From contig NZ_JBHRUG010000027.1 of the NCBI RefSeq assembly GCF_042646605.1, forward strand, positions 310,001 to 374,000: a stretch of 64,000 nt of DNA, given 5' to 3'. Below the pieces are notes generated by a model. That model searched no databases, was not told where the DNA came from, and saw only the letters and a list, made by a program, of their open reading frames with translations. Within the stretch, counting starts at the first letter, position 1; each line of letters opens with the position of its first letter. Below, piece by piece: positions 34,670 to 44,130 of the stretch. The stretch is from Litchfieldella rifensis. GTDB lineage: Bacteria; Pseudomonadota; Gammaproteobacteria; Pseudomonadales; Halomonadaceae. The position numbers and the translations under genes are program-made.

Positions 34670-35992
34670 ATGTCCCACCGTGATGGGTTTGCCCACAACG
34701 ACCGCCTGGCATCCTTCGATGCCGCCCTGGCTACGGCCATCGCTGAAGAAACCGCTCGTCAGGAGGCGCATATCGAGCTGATCGCCTCGGAGAACTATGC
34801 CAGCGCGCGGGTCATGGAAGCCCAGGGCACTCAGTTGACCAACAAGTACGCCGAAGGCTATCCGGGCAAGCGTTACTACGGCGGCTGCGAGTTCGTCGAC
34901 AAGGTCGAGCAGCTTGCCATCGAGCGGGCCTGTGACCTGTTCGGTGCCGACTACGCCAACGTCCAGCCGCACTCCGGCGCCCAGGCCAATGCCGCCGTGT
35001 TCATGGCCCTGGTCAGCCCCGGCGATACCGTGCTGGGCATGAGTCTGGCCCACGGCGGCCACCTGACCCATGGTGCCGCTCCGAACTTCTCCGGCAAGCA
35101 CTACCATGCCGTGCAGTACGGCCTGAACCCCGACACCGGCGAGATCGACTATGCCGAGGTCGAGCGCCTGGCGCATGAGCACCAGCCCAAGATGATCATC
35201 GCCGGCTTCTCCGCCTACTCCCGAGTGGTCGACTGGCGGCGCTTCCGTGCCATCGCCGATGCCGTCGGCGCTTATCTGATGGTGGACATGGCCCATGTCG
35301 CCGGTCTGGTCGCCGCCGACCTGTACCCCAGCCCGCTGCCGCACGCGCATGTGGTGACCACCACCACCCACAAGACGCTGCGTGGCCCGCGCGGTGGGTT
35401 GATCCTCTCCGCCCACGGCGACGAGGCGCTGTACAAGAAGCTCAATGGCGCGGTGTTCCCGGGCCAGCAGGGCGGCCCGCTGATGCACGTGATCGCGGCC
35501 AAGGCGGTGGCCTTCAAGGAGGCCATGAGCCAGGACTTCGTGCGCTACCAGACCCAGGTGATCGCCAACGCGCGCACCATGGCCCAGGTCTTCGTCGAGC
35601 GTGGCTACGAGGTGGTCTCCGGGGGCACCGATGACCATCTGTTCCTGGTGTCGCTGATCCAGCAGGGCGTGACCGGCAAGGACGCCGACGCGGCGCTGGG
35701 CCGGGCGCATATCACCGTCAACAAGAACACCGTCCCCAACGACCCGCAGAGCCCCTTCGTGACCTCCGGCCTGCGCCTCGGTACCCCGGCGGTGACCACT
35801 CGTGGTTTCAATGAGGCCGACTGCGAGGCCCTGGCCGGTTGGGTGTGCGACATCCTCGACGTGCTGGCCGAGCAGGGTAATACCAGTGCCATCGAGGCCG
35901 AGGTGCGCGACAAGGTTTTCGAGCTGTGTGGGCGCTATCCGGTCTATGTCGAATCCCGTACCGCTGACGCGCGCGAGACATCCATCGCCTAA
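34670..35992 (+). CDS. glyA: Serine hydroxymethyltransferase
   Basis: A 440-aa PLP enzyme that interconverts glycine plus 5,10-methylene-THF and serine plus THF. The PLP lysine is in TTTTHKTLRGPRGG. It also shows ELIASENYAS, YPGKRYYGG and HSGAQANAAV. It is the first gene of the glyA-soxBDAG-purU cluster, so it probably works as the betaine-specific copy. It uses methylene-THF from sarcosine oxidase to turn glycine into serine. The start at 34670 has GGAGG 6 bases upstream; an in-frame open stretch of 75 codons before it is not coding-like. Housekeeping glyA is expected elsewhere. Confidence 0.94.
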   Translation: MSHRDGFAHNDRLASFDAALATAIAEETARQEAHIELIASENYASARVMEAQGTQLTNKYAEGYPGKRYYGGCEFVDKVEQLAIERACDLFGADYANVQPHSGAQANAAVFMALVSPGDTVLGMSLAHGGHLTHGAAPNFSGKHYHAVQYGLNPDTGEIDYAEVERLAHEHQPKMIIAGFSAYSRVVDWRRFRAIADAVGAYLMVDMAHVAGLVAADLYPSPLPHAHVVTTTTHKTLRGPRGGLILSAHGDEALYKKLNGAVFPGQQGGPLMHVIAAKAVAFKEAMSQDFVRYQTQVIANARTMAQVFVERGYEVVSGGTDDHLFLVSLIQQGVTGKDADAALGRAHITVNKNTVPNDPQSPFVTSGLRLGTPAVTTRGFNEADCEALAGWVCDILDVLAEQGNTSAIEAEVRDKVFELCGRYPVYVESRTADARETSIA

Positions 35993-36050
35993 GCCCGTCC
36001 GCCAGACGCTCGTCCGTGAGTCTGGCGGGCGCCGATTGAGGAGAAGTAGC

Positions 36051-37301
36051 ATGCAACGTTATTCAGGCTTCGGGCTGGTCAAGCACGCGCTGAGCCACCA
36101 CGAGAACTGGCAGCGCCAGTGGCGTAACCCCACGCCCAAGAAAGAGTACGACGTGATCATCATCGGCGGTGGCGGCCACGGCCTGGCCACCGCCTACTAC
36201 CTGGCCAAGGAGTTCGGCGTCAGGAACGTGGCGGTGATCGAGAAGGGCTGGCTGGGCGGCGGCAATACCGCGCGCAACACTACCATCGTGCGTTCCAACT
36301 ACCTGTGGGACGAGGCGGCGGCGCTGTACGAGCACTCCATGAAGCTGTGGGAAGGCCTGTCGCAGGACCTCAACTACAACGTGATGTTCTCCCAGCGTGG
36401 TGTGTTGAACCTCGGCCACACCCTGCAGGACATGCGCGACATCCAGCGCCGGGTCAACGCCAATCGCTTGAACGGTGTCGACGGCGAGGTCCTCGATGCC
36501 AAGGGCGTCCAGGAGATCGTGCCGATCCTCGATTGCTCCAAGCGGGCCCGCTATCCGGTGATGGGCGCCTCCTGGCAGCCGCGCGGCGGCGTGGCGCGTC
36601 ACGACGCCGTGGCCTGGGGCTACGCCCGTGGTGCCGATGCGCACGGGGTGGACATCCTGCAGCAGACCGAGGTCACCGGCTTCAAGATCCAGGACGGCAA
36701 GGTGCTGGGCGTACATACCAACCGTGGTGACATCGGCGCCAAGACCGTCGGCTGCGTGACCGCCGGCAACTCGGGGGTGTTGGCCAAGATGGCCGGCTTC
36801 AAGCTGCCCATCGAATCCCACCCGCTGCAGGCACTGGTGTCCGAGCCGCTCAAGCCGATCCTCGACACCGTGGTGATGTCCAACCACGTCCACGGCTACA
36901 TCAGCCAATCCGACAAGGGCGATCTGGTGATCGGCGCCGGCATCGACGGCTACAACGGCTACGGCCAGCGCGGCAGCTATCCCACCGTGGAGCACACCCT
37001 GCAGGCCATCGTCGAGATGTTCCCGATCTTCTCGCGGGTGCGCATGAACCGCCAGTGGGGCGGCATCGTCGACACCTGCCCGGACGCCTGCCCGATCCTG
37101 TCGAAGACGCCGGTCAAGGGGCTGTTCTTCAACTGCGGCTGGGGCACCGGTGGCTTCAAGGCCACGCCGGGCTCGGGCCATGTGTTCGCCGCGACCCTGG
37201 CCAAGGGCGAGCCGCACCCGATTGCGGCACCGTTCAGTATCGACCGTTTCCATAGCGGTGCACTGATCGACGAACACGGCGCCGCGGGTGTCGCGCACTA
37301 A
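36051..37301 (+). CDS. soxB: Sarcosine oxidase, beta subunit
   Basis: A 416-aa flavoprotein of the DAO/GlyOx family, one of the four subunits of heterotetrameric sarcosine oxidase. The ADP-binding motif IIGGGGHGLATAYYLAKEFG is near the N-terminus. Typical features are NTTIVRSNY, CVTAGNSGVLAKMAG and CGWGTGGFKATPGSG near the C-terminus. It binds FAD and covalent FMN and oxidises sarcosine to glycine. The start at 36051 has GAGGAG upstream; a long in-frame extension overlaps glyA and is rejected. Order glyA-soxB-soxD-soxA-soxG-purU is the classic one. Confidence 0.95.
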   Translation: MQRYSGFGLVKHALSHHENWQRQWRNPTPKKEYDVIIIGGGGHGLATAYYLAKEFGVRNVAVIEKGWLGGGNTARNTTIVRSNYLWDEAAALYEHSMKLWEGLSQDLNYNVMFSQRGVLNLGHTLQDMRDIQRRVNANRLNGVDGEVLDAKGVQEIVPILDCSKRARYPVMGASWQPRGGVARHDAVAWGYARGADAHGVDILQQTEVTGFKIQDGKVLGVHTNRGDIGAKTVGCVTAGNSGVLAKMAGFKLPIESHPLQALVSEPLKPILDTVVMSNHVHGYISQSDKGDLVIGAGIDGYNGYGQRGSYPTVEHTLQAIVEMFPIFSRVRMNRQWGGIVDTCPDACPILSKTPVKGLFFNCGWGTGGFKATPGSGHVFAATLAKGEPHPIAAPFSIDRFHSGALIDEHGAAGVAH

Positions 37302-37313
37302 GGAGGCTTCAAC

Positions 37314-37676
37314 ATGTTCTATATCCACTGTCCTTACTGCGGCGAACACCGCGAGGAAGAAGAGTTCCACGCCAAGGGCCAGGCGCATCTCATGCGCCCC
37401 GCGGACCCCGATACCTGCACCGACGAGGAATGGGGCGATTACCTGTTCTTCCGCGACAACCCGCGCGGTGTCCACCATGAGTTGTGGGTGCACGCCGTCG
37501 GTTGCCGCAAGTTCTTCAATATCACGCGGCACACGGTGACCTACGAGATCCTCGAGACCTACAAGATGGGCGAGCAGCCGTCGATCACCGCCGAGAATTA
37601 TTCCCCTGCCTCGGCACAGCCGCAGCAGGAACAGGGCGCGTCTCAGGTCGCCAAGACAACAGGAGCCCGGGCATGA
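37314..37676 (+). CDS. soxD: Sarcosine oxidase, delta subunit
   Basis: A 120-aa small subunit, slightly longer than the usual ~100 aa. The Zn-ligand motif is CPYCGEHREEEEFH (residues 6-19), and a further Cys is in VGCRKFFNI. The C-terminal ~25 residues are an Ala/Gln-rich tail that overlaps the soxA start. AAGGAGG lies 8 bases before the ATG. The ATGA overlap with soxA implies coupled translation and a 1:1 complex. Confidence 0.94.
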   Translation: MFYIHCPYCGEHREEEEFHAKGQAHLMRPADPDTCTDEEWGDYLFFRDNPRGVHHELWVHAVGCRKFFNITRHTVTYEILETYKMGEQPSITAENYSPASAQPQQEQGASQVAKTTGARA

Positions 37677-40600
37677 GCCAGTCGCTGAAACAGCCGAATC
37701 GTCTCGCCGAGGGCGGGCGCATCGACCGCCGCCAGGTGTTGACCTTCACCTTCAATGGCGAGACCTACCAGGGCCATACCGGTGATACCCTGGCCTCGGC
37801 CTTGCTGGCCAACGGGGTCGACATCGTCAACCGCAGCTTCAAGTACTCGCGCCCGCGCGGTATCGTCGCCGCCGGTGCCGAGGAACCCAATGCCGTGGTC
37901 CAGTTGGGTAGCACCGAGGCCGCCCAGGTGCCCAATGTGCGGGCGACCCAGCAGGCGCTGTACGACGGTCTCAGCGCGCGCAGCACCAATGGCTGGCCGA
38001 ATGTGCAGCGTGACCTGATGGGCCTGGTCGGCAAGCTGGGTGGCAAGTTCATGCCCCCCGGCTTCTACTACAAGACCTTCATGGCCCCGGCCTCGCTGTG
38101 GATGACCTACGAGAAGTACATCCGCAAGAGCGCCGGCCTGGGCCGTAGCCCCAACGAGTCGGATCCGGACATCTACGATCACCTGCATCGCCACTGCGAC
38201 GTGCTGGTGATCGGTGCCGGCCCAGCGGGCCTGGCCGCGGCGCTGGCCGCCGCGCGCAGCGGGGCGCGGGTGATCGTCGCCGACGAACAGGAAGAGATGG
38301 GCGGCTCGCTGCTCGACAGCCGCGAGTCGCTCGATGGCGCGCCGGCCGAGCGCTGGGCCGCCGATGTCGTGAATGAACTCGCGGCGCTGGACAACGTGAC
38401 CCTGTTGCCGCGTACCACCGCCAACGGCTACCACGACCATAACTTCGTGACCCTGCACGAGCGGCGCACCGAGCATTTGGCCGACATCGCCCCGCGCCAC
38501 AACGGGCGTCGTCAGCCACGGGCGCGCCTGCATCGCGTGCGTGCCGGGCAGGTCATTCTGGCTACCGGTGCCCACGAGCGCCCGGTGGTGTATGCCAACA
38601 ACGACGTACCGGGCAATATGCTGGCCGGTGCCGTCTCCACCTATATCCGCCGCTACGGCGTGGTACCGGGCAACAAGCTGGTGCTGACCACCAGCAACGA
38701 CCACGCCTACCGTGCCGCCCTGGACTGGGCGGACGCCGGTCGCGACGTGGTCGCCATCGTCGATGCCCGTGCCAATCCGGAGGGGGAGTGGGTCGAGGCC
38801 GCCAAGGCCAAGGGCATCCGTATCATCCCCGGCAGTGCGGTGATCGAGGCCAAGGGCGACAAGCGCGTCAGCGCGGCGCGCGTGGCCAAGGTCGATCTCG
38901 ACAGCTTCAAGATCACCGGTGGCGCGGAAGAGCTGGCCTGCGACACCATCGCCAGCTCCGGCGGTTATAGCCCGGTGATCCACCTGGCGTCGCACACCGG
39001 TGCGCGTCCGACCTGGAACGAGGAACTGCTGGGCTTTGTACCGTCACTGGTCAAGGGTGTCATCGCCACGGGTGGCGCCCAGGGCGTCTACGCGCTGGGT
39101 GAGACCCTGGCCGATGGCGTGGCCGCGGGGACTCGCGCTGCCGCTGCCTGCGGCCACCAGGCGCCCGCCGTGACGCTGCCTCGGACCGTGTCTGTGAAAA
39201 CGGGGCTGGCCTGTGCGCTCTATCAGGTGCCGCACGAACAGCCGACGCTGCGCGCGCCCAAGCAGTTCGTCGACCTGCAGAACGACGTGACCGCCTCGGG
39301 CATCGAACTCGCGACCCGCGAGGGCTTCGAATCGATCGAGCACGTCAAGCGCTATACCGCCATGGGCTTCGGCACCGACCAGGGCAAGCTCGGCAACATC
39401 AACGGCATGGCCATCGCCGCGCGTTGCCTGGGCCGCTCGATTCCCGAAGTGGGCACCACGGTGTTCCGTCCCAACTACACGCCGGTGACCTTCGGCGCCA
39501 TCGTCGGCCGTCACTGCCGTGAGCTGTTCGACCCCGAGCGCTACACCGCCCTGCATCAGTGGCACGTGGAAAACGGCGCCGAGTTCGAGGATGTCGGCCA
39601 GTGGAAGCGCCCCTGGTACTACCCGCAGACCGTCAAAGGCAAGCAAGAGACCATGCACGAGGCGGTGGCGCGCGAATGTCGCGCGGTGCGCGAGTCCGTG
39701 GGCATCCTCGACGCCTCGACCCTGGGCAAGATCGATATCCAGGGGCCGGATGCGCGTGAATTCCTGGGTCGCATCTACACCAACAAGTGGGAAAAGCTCG
39801 CTGTCGGCAAGGCCCGCTACGGCCTGATGTGCAAGGACGACGGCATGGTCACCGACGACGGCGTGACCACCTGCCTGGGCGACAACCACTTCCTGATGAC
39901 CACCACCACCGGGGGCGCCGCGGCGATCCTCGAATGGCTGGAACTGTGGCATCAGACCGAATGGCCGGAACTCGAGGTCTATTTCACCTCGGTCACCGAC
40001 CACTGGGCGACCATGACTATCACCGGCCCCGAAGCGCGCCATCTGCTCGCCGAGATCACCGATATCGATCTCGATCGCGACGGCTTCAAGTTCATGGAGT
40101 GGCGCCAGGGCCAGGTCGCTGGGGTGCCGGCACGGGTCTTCCGCATCTCCTTCACCGGTGAGCTGACCTACGAGATCAATGTCCAGGCCAACTACGCCAT
40201 GCACGTGTGGAAGACGCTCTTCGAGCACGGCGACAAGTATGGCCTGACGCCCTACGGTACCGAGACCATGCACGTGCTGCGGGCGGAGAAGGGCTTCATC
40301 ATCGTCGGCCAGGACACCGATGGCTCGGTGACCCCGGAAGACCTGGGCATGCAGTGGTGCGTCGGCTACGACAAGCCGTTCTCGTGGATCGGCAAGCGTG
40401 CGCTGTCGCGCCCCGACACCAAGCGCAGCGACCGCAAGCAGCTGGTCGGGCTCAAGCCCAAGGACCCCAAGGTGGTGCTGGAAGAGGGCGCGCAGATCGT
40501 CTTCGATCCGAGCCATGCGATCCCCATGCCGATGGTCGGCCATGTCACGTCGAGCTACTACAGCCCGACGCTGGACTCCGGCTTCGCCCTGGCGGTGGTC

Positions 40601-40723
40601 AAGGGCGGCCAGCACAAGATGGGCGAGACCGTCTATCTACCCATGGCCGATGGCAAGACCCATGAGGCCGAAATCGTCAGCCCGATCTTCTACGATCCCA
40701 AGGGAGAGCGCCAGCATGTCTAA
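37673..40723 (+). CDS. soxA: Sarcosine oxidase, alpha subunit
   Basis: A 1016-aa subunit with an N-terminal 2Fe-2S-like domain remnant, an FAD/NAD domain (DVLVIGAGPAGLAAALAAARSGARVIVAD), and a C-terminal aminomethyltransferase (GCV_T) domain with GRIYTNKWEKLAVGKARYG and FTGELTYEINV. Sarcosine is demethylated and the methyl is transferred to THF via the C-terminal domain, or released as formaldehyde. The ATG at 37673 overlaps the soxD stop; an AGGAG is 7 bases upstream. The stop overlaps soxG by 8 bp. Length fits the family (about 1000 aa). Confidence 0.95.
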   Translation: MSQSLKQPNRLAEGGRIDRRQVLTFTFNGETYQGHTGDTLASALLANGVDIVNRSFKYSRPRGIVAAGAEEPNAVVQLGSTEAAQVPNVRATQQALYDGLSARSTNGWPNVQRDLMGLVGKLGGKFMPPGFYYKTFMAPASLWMTYEKYIRKSAGLGRSPNESDPDIYDHLHRHCDVLVIGAGPAGLAAALAAARSGARVIVADEQEEMGGSLLDSRESLDGAPAERWAADVVNELAALDNVTLLPRTTANGYHDHNFVTLHERRTEHLADIAPRHNGRRQPRARLHRVRAGQVILATGAHERPVVYANNDVPGNMLAGAVSTYIRRYGVVPGNKLVLTTSNDHAYRAALDWADAGRDVVAIVDARANPEGEWVEAAKAKGIRIIPGSAVIEAKGDKRVSAARVAKVDLDSFKITGGAEELACDTIASSGGYSPVIHLASHTGARPTWNEELLGFVPSLVKGVIATGGAQGVYALGETLADGVAAGTRAAAACGHQAPAVTLPRTVSVKTGLACALYQVPHEQPTLRAPKQFVDLQNDVTASGIELATREGFESIEHVKRYTAMGFGTDQGKLGNINGMAIAARCLGRSIPEVGTTVFRPNYTPVTFGAIVGRHCRELFDPERYTALHQWHVENGAEFEDVGQWKRPWYYPQTVKGKQETMHEAVARECRAVRESVGILDASTLGKIDIQGPDAREFLGRIYTNKWEKLAVGKARYGLMCKDDGMVTDDGVTTCLGDNHFLMTTTTGGAAAILEWLELWHQTEWPELEVYFTSVTDHWATMTITGPEARHLLAEITDIDLDRDGFKFMEWRQGQVAGVPARVFRISFTGELTYEINVQANYAMHVWKTLFEHGDKYGLTPYGTETMHVLRAEKGFIIVGQDTDGSVTPEDLGMQWCVGYDKPFSWIGKRALSRPDTKRSDRKQLVGLKPKDPKVVLEEGAQIVFDPSHAIPMPMVGHVTSSYYSPTLDSGFALAVVKGGQHKMGETVYLPMADGKTHEAEIVSPIFYDPKGERQHV

Positions 40724-41351
40724 GGTCGCCGTCTTCGATACTCGCACCGAGGCCAATATCCCGGTCGAATCGCCACTGGCCTACTCGTACCAGCGCTCAG
40801 GGGGCCCGACCGCCGGCGCGCAGAGCGCGGTGACGCTCAAGGAGCGGGCCTTTCTCGGCCATCTGATCCTGCGCGGCGGTGCCATTACCCTCGATGAGGC
40901 CCTGCGCGACGTGCTGGGCATCAACCTGCCCGGCCAGCCCCAGGGGCTCGCGCTCGATGCCTCCGGCGAACGCTCCATCCAATGGCTGTCGCCCGACGAA
41001 TGGCTGGTCATCGTCCCCGCTGGCGAGGAGTACGAGCTCGAGAATCGCCTGCGTGAGCGTCTCGGCGATGCCCATTACAGCATCGTCAATGTCGGCGGCG
41101 GCCAGACCGTACTGGAGCTATCCGGCGAGAAGGCCCGCGAAGTGCTGATGAAGTCGGTGATCTATGACGTCCACCCCAGCCACTTCCCGGTCGGCCGGGG
41201 CGTGACCACGGTCTTCGCCAAGGCCACCGTCATCGTGCGCCGCCCCAGCGAGGACCGTTGGGAGCTGGTGGTGCGGCGCAGCTTCGCCGACTACTGCTAT
41301 CGCTGGCTGCTGGATGCCGGCGAGGAATACGGCATCGGCGTCGCAAAATGA
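40716..41351 (+). CDS. soxG: Sarcosine oxidase, gamma subunit
   Basis: A 211-aa subunit of the sarcosine oxidase complex, distantly related to the GcvT fold. Visible are LKERAFLGHLILRGG, SIQWLSPDEWLVIVPAGEEYELE and VRRSFADYCYRWLLDAGEEYGI at the end. It overlaps soxA by 8 bp and precedes a strong terminator. The complex has one copy each of A, B, D and G. Confidence 0.93.
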   Translation: MSKVAVFDTRTEANIPVESPLAYSYQRSGGPTAGAQSAVTLKERAFLGHLILRGGAITLDEALRDVLGINLPGQPQGLALDASGERSIQWLSPDEWLVIVPAGEEYELENRLRERLGDAHYSIVNVGGGQTVLELSGEKAREVLMKSVIYDVHPSHFPVGRGVTTVFAKATVIVRRPSEDRWELVVRRSFADYCYRWLLDAGEEYGIGVAK

Positions 41352-41356
41352 GTGTC

Positions 41357-41381
41357 AGGCCGGGGCATGCCCCGGCCTTTT
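41357..41381 (+). terminator. Terminator between soxG and purU
   Basis: A perfect 9-bp stem (AGGCCGGGG / CCCCGGCCT) with loop CATG and a T-run TTT. It closes glyA-soxBDAG. purU follows only 23 bp on with its own AAGGAGG, so either read-through or a weak separate signal serves it. Confidence 0.85.
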
Positions 41382-41403
41382 GCCATATAAGGAGGCGTTT
41401 CTC

Positions 41404-42270
41404 ATGAGTCCCCCTTCCGATACCTGGATCATCGCCGCCCAGTGCCCCAGCCGCCTGGGCACCGTGGACGTGGTCACCCGTTTCCTCAAGGAAAGCCGTT
41501 GCTATATCACCGAGCAGCACTCCTTCGACGACCGCCTGGGGGAGCGTTTCTTCATCCGCGCCGAGTTCCGGCCGCTAGACGATGACTTCGACGATGAGGC
41601 CTTCCGCGCGGCCTTCGCGCCGCGGGCCGAAGAATTCGACATGACCTTCGAGCTGACCCCGCCGGGCACGCGGATGCCGGTGGTGATCCTGGTCTCCAAG
41701 GCCGATCACTGTCTCAACGACCTGCTGTATCGCTATCGCATCGGCCAGTTGCCGATCGAGATCCGCGCCGTGGTCTCCAACCACCCCGATCTCGAGCCGC
41801 TGGCGGCCTGGCATGACCTGCCGTACTACCATTTCCCCATTACCCCCGACACCAAGGCCGAGCAGGAAGCCCGGGTGTGGGGCGTGATCGAGGAGACCGG
41901 CGCCGAGCTGGTGATCCTGGCGCGCTACATGCAGGTGCTGTCGAGCGAGATGTGCGCGAAGCTCGCCGGGCGGGCGATCAATATCCACCACTCGCTGCTG
42001 CCCGGCTTCAAGGGCGCCAAGCCCTACCACCAGGCCTACGACAAGGGCGTCAAGCTGGTCGGGGCCACCGCCCACTACATCAACGATGACCTCGACGAGG
42101 GGCCGATCATCACCCAGGGGGTGGAGCCGGTCAGCCACGCCGACTATCCCGAGGACCTGGTCGCCAAGGGGCGCGATATCGAATGCCTCACACTGGCGCG
42201 GGCCGTGGGCTACCATCTCGAACGGCGGGTGTTCCTGCACGCCAAGCGCACGGTGGTGTTTGCCAAGTAG
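41404..42270 (+). CDS. purU: Formyltetrahydrofolate deformylase
   Basis: A 288-aa enzyme that hydrolyses 10-formyl-THF to formate and THF. An N-terminal ACT domain (about residues 8-80) is followed by a formyltransferase-fold domain with HHSLLPGFKGAKPYHQAY and VGATAHYINDDLDEGPIIT, containing the His and Asp catalytic residues. The start at 41404 follows AAGGAGG. It keeps the THF pool free when sarcosine oxidation loads it. Formate it makes can go to FdsAB. Convergent with the Suc_Fer gene 30 bp downstream. Confidence 0.94.
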   Translation: MSPPSDTWIIAAQCPSRLGTVDVVTRFLKESRCYITEQHSFDDRLGERFFIRAEFRPLDDDFDDEAFRAAFAPRAEEFDMTFELTPPGTRMPVVILVSKADHCLNDLLYRYRIGQLPIEIRAVVSNHPDLEPLAAWHDLPYYHFPITPDTKAEQEARVWGVIEETGAELVILARYMQVLSSEMCAKLAGRAINIHHSLLPGFKGAKPYHQAYDKGVKLVGATAHYINDDLDEGPIITQGVEPVSHADYPEDLVAKGRDIECLTLARAVGYHLERRVFLHAKRTVVFAK

Positions 42271-42299
42271 GAGGTCTCTCCGAGCGTGGAGATTCCGAT

Positions 42300-43241
42300 C
42301 TACACGCTCTGGTCCACGCTGGCCAGTGCCGTGACCTGCGTCGCACGCCAGACCTTGCTGGGTGTCGCGCCGTCGCCTGCGTAGTCGGCGCAGGTGTCGT
42401 GTCGGATGAGTTCATATTCGACACAGGTCACCACCAGTCGGCCTTGCCGACCGGCGGTTTGCCAGCGAACCGGCACGCTCAGGCGGTTGCCCTCGGCGAT
42501 GGCGCTTTCGCTTTCCACGCTCACCTCGCCTCTCAGCCCGCGTGCCTGCAGCCACTCCAGCGCGGCGACCTGGGCACACTGTTCGGGCGGAGAAAGCCGG
42601 GAGTCGCCGCGGTAGCACGGCAGATAGGGCTGGCCGGTAGCTTCGGCCCGCAGCAGGCCGGGGATGTCGTCGATCCCGATGCGGCCGTACTTTCGCAGCT
42701 GGGGAAAAATGATGGCGCTGGCCGCCAGGCGGCAACCTCCCAGGTGGGTGCTCTCCCACACATCGAAGGCGTACTCATGGTGTTGGGCTTCGTCGGCGAT
42801 CGCCTGGTAGGTGCGATAGCCGAACTTGGCGCAGCACTTGTCCTTCCTGCCATGGGTGCAGCACAGGATCATCGAGCCATGAACGGTCCCGGTCTGCCAG
42901 CGTTCGAGAGTCGCTCCGTCACGCAAGGCATGCAGAAAACTGGCCAACTCCTCGCGTGGCACGTCATGGCTCCGGCACTCCGGCATCAGGAAGATGCGAT
43001 GTACATGGCTGGGCTGTCCCTGGCGGTGGATCAGGTTGACTCGACGACCATGCGCGGCGATGTTCTCGATCAGCGCAGAGACTTCCGCCGGCATGTCGCT
43101 GGCCTCGCGCAGGCTGCGCAGCCATTTGGCGCGTGGCCAGCTGATCAACAGGTTGCGTTCGGCATGGGAAGCCGTGCCGACCAGGGGGTCGCCGATGGCG
43201 GCGCTTTCCTGGGCACAGAAGCGTCTAGGCATGGCGGTCAT
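42300..43241 (-). CDS. Suc_Fer (sucrase/ferredoxin-like, Apd1-type) protein
   Basis: A 313-aa thioredoxin-like Fe-S protein of the Suc_Fer family. The cysteine cluster CCTHGRKDKCC (residues 127-137) and the WESTHLGGCRLAASA motif (HLGGC at 166-170) are the expected cluster ligands; yeast Apd1 uses a C-x8-C plus His/His pattern. The ATG at 43241 overlaps the TGA of the upstream siderophore-transport ATPase (ATGA), so the two are translationally coupled. That placement suggests reduction of the iron-siderophore after import. No ribosome site is visible apart from the coupling. No sucrase function should be inferred from the family name. Confidence 0.85.
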   Translation of the reverse strand: MTAMPRRFCAQESAAIGDPLVGTASHAERNLLISWPRAKWLRSLREASDMPAEVSALIENIAAHGRRVNLIHRQGQPSHVHRIFLMPECRSHDVPREELASFLHALRDGATLERWQTGTVHGSMILCCTHGRKDKCCAKFGYRTYQAIADEAQHHEYAFDVWESTHLGGCRLAASAIIFPQLRKYGRIGIDDIPGLLRAEATGQPYLPCYRGDSRLSPPEQCAQVAALEWLQARGLRGEVSVESESAIAEGNRLSVPVRWQTAGRQGRLVVTCVEYELIRHDTCADYAGDGATPSKVWRATQVTALASVDQSV

Positions 43242-44092
43242 GGGGGAATCATGGTCGTCGGTGCGTGATGGGCGAGTCCCACGTCGATCCGAGTGGAAGT
43301 CGTCGAGCCGGCCAGTGTCGGTACGCAGACCAATCGCTGGGTATGGGGATCGCGGATGACATGCGCATCGAGATCGAAGACCTGCTTGAGATGGGTGGCG
43401 GTGAAGACCGTCTCGGGAGTGCCACCGTGTTCGATGCGCCCCTCGCGCATCATCACCAGCACGTCGGCATAGGCCGCGGCCAGGTTCAGGTCGTGCAGCA
43501 CCACCAGCAGGGTGCGTCCCTTGTCGTGGGCGAGTCGCACCAGCAGCTCCAGCAGGTCGACCTGCACCTTCAGGTCGAGAAAGGTCGTCGGCTCGTCGAG
43601 CAGGATCAGGTCGGTTTCCTGGGCCAGCACCATGGCGATCCAGCAGCGCTGGCGCTGGCCGCCGGACAGGTCGTCGATCGGGCGGTCGGCGAACTGGGCG
43701 ACATTGGCGGTGGCCATGGCATCGACCACGGCGCGCTCGTCCTCCGACGACCATTGGCGCCATAGGTGTTGATAGGGAAAGCGCCCCAGGCAGACCAGTT
43801 CGCGCACCGTCACCCCCTCCGGCGCCGAGGGCCCTTGGGGAAGGATGCCCAGCTTGCGCGCGACATCGCGGGTGCGGCTGTGATGGATATCCTTGCCGTC
43901 GAGCAACACTTGTCCGCGCTCGGGGGCGAGTGTGCGCGCCAGGGTCTTCAACAGCGTCGACTTGCCGCTGCCATTGGGCCCCAGCAATACCGTCACCCGG
44001 CCGTCTTCCACGCGAAAATCGACCTCGCTGAGAACGCGATGGCCCTCATAGCCGGCGGTGAGCCGTTCGCCTTGTAGTCGGGTGCCGGTCAT
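43238..44092 (-). CDS. Iron-siderophore ABC transporter, ATP-binding protein
   Basis: A 284-aa ATPase of the FecE/FhuC family. Walker A is LLGPNGSGKSTLLK, the ABC signature LSGGQRQRCWIAMVLAQ, Walker B LILLDEPTTFLDL, and a switch His is in VVLHDLNLAAAY. It powers the divergent SBP and permease genes at 44200-47205. ATG 44092 is preferred; the 44110 ATG begins one base after a Fur-like box and has no SD. Its stop overlaps the Suc_Fer start. It is read away from the SBP gene with a shared promoter. Confidence 0.9.
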   Translation of the reverse strand: MTGTRLQGERLTAGYEGHRVLSEVDFRVEDGRVTVLLGPNGSGKSTLLKTLARTLAPERGQVLLDGKDIHHSRTRDVARKLGILPQGPSAPEGVTVRELVCLGRFPYQHLWRQWSSEDERAVVDAMATANVAQFADRPIDDLSGGQRQRCWIAMVLAQETDLILLDEPTTFLDLKVQVDLLELLVRLAHDKGRTLLVVLHDLNLAAAYADVLVMMREGRIEHGGTPETVFTATHLKQVFDLDAHVIRDPHTQRLVCVPTLAGSTTSTRIDVGLAHHAPTTMIPP

Positions 44093-44111
44093 GGCCTGCT
44101 GCACTCTCATG

Positions 44112-44130
44112 AAAAGTGAGAATCATTTGT
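44112..44130. promoter_or_regulatory. Fur-box-like sequence in the divergent ABC promoter
   Basis: AAAAGTGAGAATCATTTGT matches the 19-bp Fur consensus at 12 of 19 positions, with an intact AATCATT core. It lies between the ATPase (minus) and the substrate-binding protein (plus) and would repress both with iron. Confidence 0.55.

Noticed and set aside
34460..36052. Long minus-strand frame opposite glyA
   Set aside because: Shadow of the strong codon bias of glyA; its protein is His/Gly/Val-rich and low in hydrophobic order.
42183..43268. Plus-strand 361-codon frame opposite the Suc_Fer gene
   Set aside because: It overlaps both purU and Suc_Fer, which have recognisable family motifs; no family seen in the frame itself.
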